From positions 1-5,941 of the forward strand of contig JAMCXE010000009.1 of NCBI GenBank assembly GCA_023474975.1: a DNA stretch of 5,941 nucleotides, written 5' to 3'. The translations under genes and the position numbers were made by a program. Below are positions 4,981 to 5,941 of the stretch, one piece after another; the first letter of the stretch is position 1, and the number at the start of each line of letters is the position of its first letter. The DNA is from Patescibacteria group bacterium. GTDB lineage: Bacteria; Patescibacteriota; Minisyncoccia; UBA6257; 02-FULL-45-10c. The notes beneath the pieces were generated by a model. It worked only from the letters and a program-made list of their open reading frames with translations, had not been told where the DNA came from and ran no database searches.

Positions 4981-5256
4981 ATGAAAATTATCGTAAATAT
5001 ATTATTAGCATCGGTAATAGCCATTTTAGGATGGCAGCTTTTTAATTTGTATCAACAATACAGCTATCTAAAAGATTCATCTGACAAACAAATTTCCGAA
5101 ATGGCCTCCCTTAAACAAGAAAACGCCGAACTCAATTCGGATATTAAATATTTTTCTAATCCAATCAATTTAGAAAGAGAGCTTAAAAGTCAGAGTAATT
5201 ATAAAGATCCCGGAGAAAAAATGATAATAGTTGTTTCCACCTCGACTCAACAATGA
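4981..5256 (+). CDS. FtsB/DivIC-like septum formation initiator family protein
   Basis: A 91-residue single-pass membrane protein. Residues 3-24 form an N-terminal transmembrane helix with almost no cytoplasmic part. Residues 25-58 are a likely coiled coil (SYLKDSSDKQISEMASLKQENAELNSDI). The C-terminal block NPINLERELKSQSNYKDPGEKMIIVV (60-85) matches the DivIC/FtsB signature in which an LERELK-like helix is followed by Y..PGE and a short strand. Family members join the divisome with FtsL and FtsQ/DivIB outside the membrane; that role is inferred here. The start is chosen because the membrane helix begins at once and an extended -10 box lies upstream. AGAGAA before the ATG is at best a weak ribosome site. 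The TGA stop overlaps the start of the next gene (ATGA), indicating translational coupling. Confidence 0.85.
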   Translation: MKIIVNILLASVIAILGWQLFNLYQQYSYLKDSSDKQISEMASLKQENAELNSDIKYFSNPINLERELKSQSNYKDPGEKMIIVVSTSTQQ

Positions 5257-5828
5257 AAAATCTTAAATATCTTATATTATTTTTATTGATACTGCTGATC
5301 GCGTCGGTTTATTTTTATCTGCGCACAAATTCTTTACCGGCGGCCGTAGTGAATTGGAGCTTTATATCTCAAAGCGAAGTCAATGATTACTACAATATGA
5401 GCCATAACTATTTAGTGCTTGCGTCAACCTCTAATTCCGATCTGCAAACTCTGGCGGCTACCTCTACCCAAAAAGATATAAAAAGAGCTGTAATTGAAAA
5501 ACTTATTGAAAATAAACTAATATATGCCGAAGCTCAAAAAAGAGTCGGGAATAACCTAAAAGAAATAGCTAATCAAAAAATTCAGAACGCATTAAAAACA
5601 ATAGATATAAATGATGCTGTAAATAAAATGTTCGGGATCAGCATTGAAAATTATACAGAAGAAGAATTGCTGCCCGATGCTTATAAAGAAATTCTGCAGG
5701 GTAGGATGGATGCAAGCGGAGAAGATTTTAATAATTGGCTTGAAAATGCTAAAAATAATGCCCACGTTTTTATATTGACTCCAGGATATTATTGGGACGG
5801 TAAAAGTGTTAAAATATCGCTTAAATAA
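5253..5828 (+). CDS. Membrane-anchored SurA-N-like protein
   Basis: A 191-residue protein with an N-terminal hydrophobic segment (4-23) that is either a signal anchor or an uncleaved signal peptide, placing the rest outside the cytoplasm. Residues 30-45 (AAVVNWSFISQSEVND) and 74-98 (KDIKRAVIEKLIENKLIYAEAQKR) resemble the SurA/PpiC chaperone N-terminal module, where a 'VNG..IS..E' strand-helix is followed by helices. The family's usual peptidyl-prolyl isomerase domain is absent; the rest is mostly helical and ends in AHVFILTPGYYWDGKSVKISL, a small strand-rich tail. A chaperone-like role for secreted proteins is inferred, not shown. It overlaps the FtsB-like gene by 4 bases with no Shine-Dalgarno, so its translation probably depends on that gene. 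TAA stop at 5826-5828. Confidence 0.7.
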   Translation: MKNLKYLILFLLILLIASVYFYLRTNSLPAAVVNWSFISQSEVNDYYNMSHNYLVLASTSNSDLQTLAATSTQKDIKRAVIEKLIENKLIYAEAQKRVGNNLKEIANQKIQNALKTIDINDAVNKMFGISIENYTEEELLPDAYKEILQGRMDASGEDFNNWLENAKNNAHVFILTPGYYWDGKSVKISLK

Positions 5829-5834
5829 TTTTAG

Positions 5835-5863
5835 TTTAAAAAATCAATTTCGTTTGCTAGAAT
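5835..5863 (+). promoter_or_regulatory. Candidate promoter for tRNA-Gly
   Basis: TGCTAGAAT (5855-5863) is an extended -10 box (TG, one base, TAGAAT). TTTAAA (5835-5840) lies exactly 17 bases upstream of TAGAAT and matches 4 of 6 bases of a -35 box, the same -35 form and spacing seen before the four-helix-bundle gene. The predicted start near 5870 is about 11 bases before the mature tRNA 5' end. Confidence 0.6.
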
Positions 5864-5880
5864 AAAGGTGCAAAATTGGT

Positions 5881-5941
5881 GCGGGTGTAGTACAGTGGCA
5901 GTACGCGACCTTCCCAAGGTTGAGACGAGGGTCCGATTCCC
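5881..5941 (+). tRNA. tRNA-Gly (anticodon CCC), 3' end beyond window
   Basis: The 5' acceptor strand is GCGGGTG (5881-5887), followed by T8 and A9, a D arm GTAC-AGTGGCA-GTAC, the anticodon arm CGACC-TTCCCAA-GGTTG with anticodon CCC, a 4-base variable loop AGAC, and the start of the T arm GAGGG-TCCGATT-CCC. The G15-C48 Levitt pair is present. The window ends at standard position 63, so the last T-stem bases, the 3' acceptor strand and the discriminator are not seen. The T loop reads TCCGATT where TTCRANN is expected, so position 55 is C instead of U. It would read GGG glycine codons. Confidence 0.93.

Noticed and set aside
5254..5256. UGA recoded as glycine, prompted by the nearby tRNA-Gly
   Set aside because: The FtsB-like protein ends naturally at this TGA just after its conserved PGE block, and the tRNA anticodon is CCC, which does not read UGA.

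Overview
The window looks like part of a small-genome Candidate Phyla Radiation (Patescibacteria, Parcubacteria-like) chromosome of moderate-to-low GC. This is inferred from several features: no Shine-Dalgarno sequence stands clearly before any start, -10 boxes sit very close to start codons, a short FtsB/DivIC-like gene is joined to a minimal SurA-N-like gene, LepA has a divergent type, and the intergenic DNA is full of short palindromic repeats. TGA is used as a stop (5254-5256), so the UGA=Gly code of Gracilibacteria/Absconditabacteria is not supported.

Layout. Positions 1-150 hold two copies of a structured 'TCATTGCGAG...CTCGCAATGA' repeat. At 158-745 (minus strand) lies a phosphoglycosyl transferase, which loads the first sugar phosphate onto a polyprenyl carrier. 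An AT-rich divergent intergenic region (746-832) separates it from a plus-strand pair: a four-helix-bundle protein of the 23S-IVS/S23 family (833-1300) and a GT4 glycosyltransferase (1326-2516). The two transferases suggest a surface-polysaccharide locus. The small helical gene sits between them, edged by imperfect AT-rich inverted repeats.

Positions 2517-2802 hold no gene. They contain two more repeat copies, one expanded by three tandem 26-mers. Next is lepA (2803-4740), the EF4 elongation factor, which carries an extra stretch of about 42 residues encoded by GC-rich palindromic DNA inserted in frame between the G domain and domain II. The gene-free stretch 4741-4980 holds a composite repeat with the same 26-mer array in inverted orientation, so lepA lies between inverted arrays. 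Then come the FtsB/DivIC-like gene (4981-5256), the SurA-N-like gene (5253-5828, ATGA overlap) and a tRNA-Gly(CCC) cut by the window end.

The genes themselves are of ordinary families. The unusual content is the layered family of palindromic repeats, which decorates gene 3' ends, nests tandem arrays at one fixed internal position, and appears to include or resemble an element that entered the lepA reading frame. No transposase, reverse transcriptase, nuclease or CRISPR gene is visible in the window.
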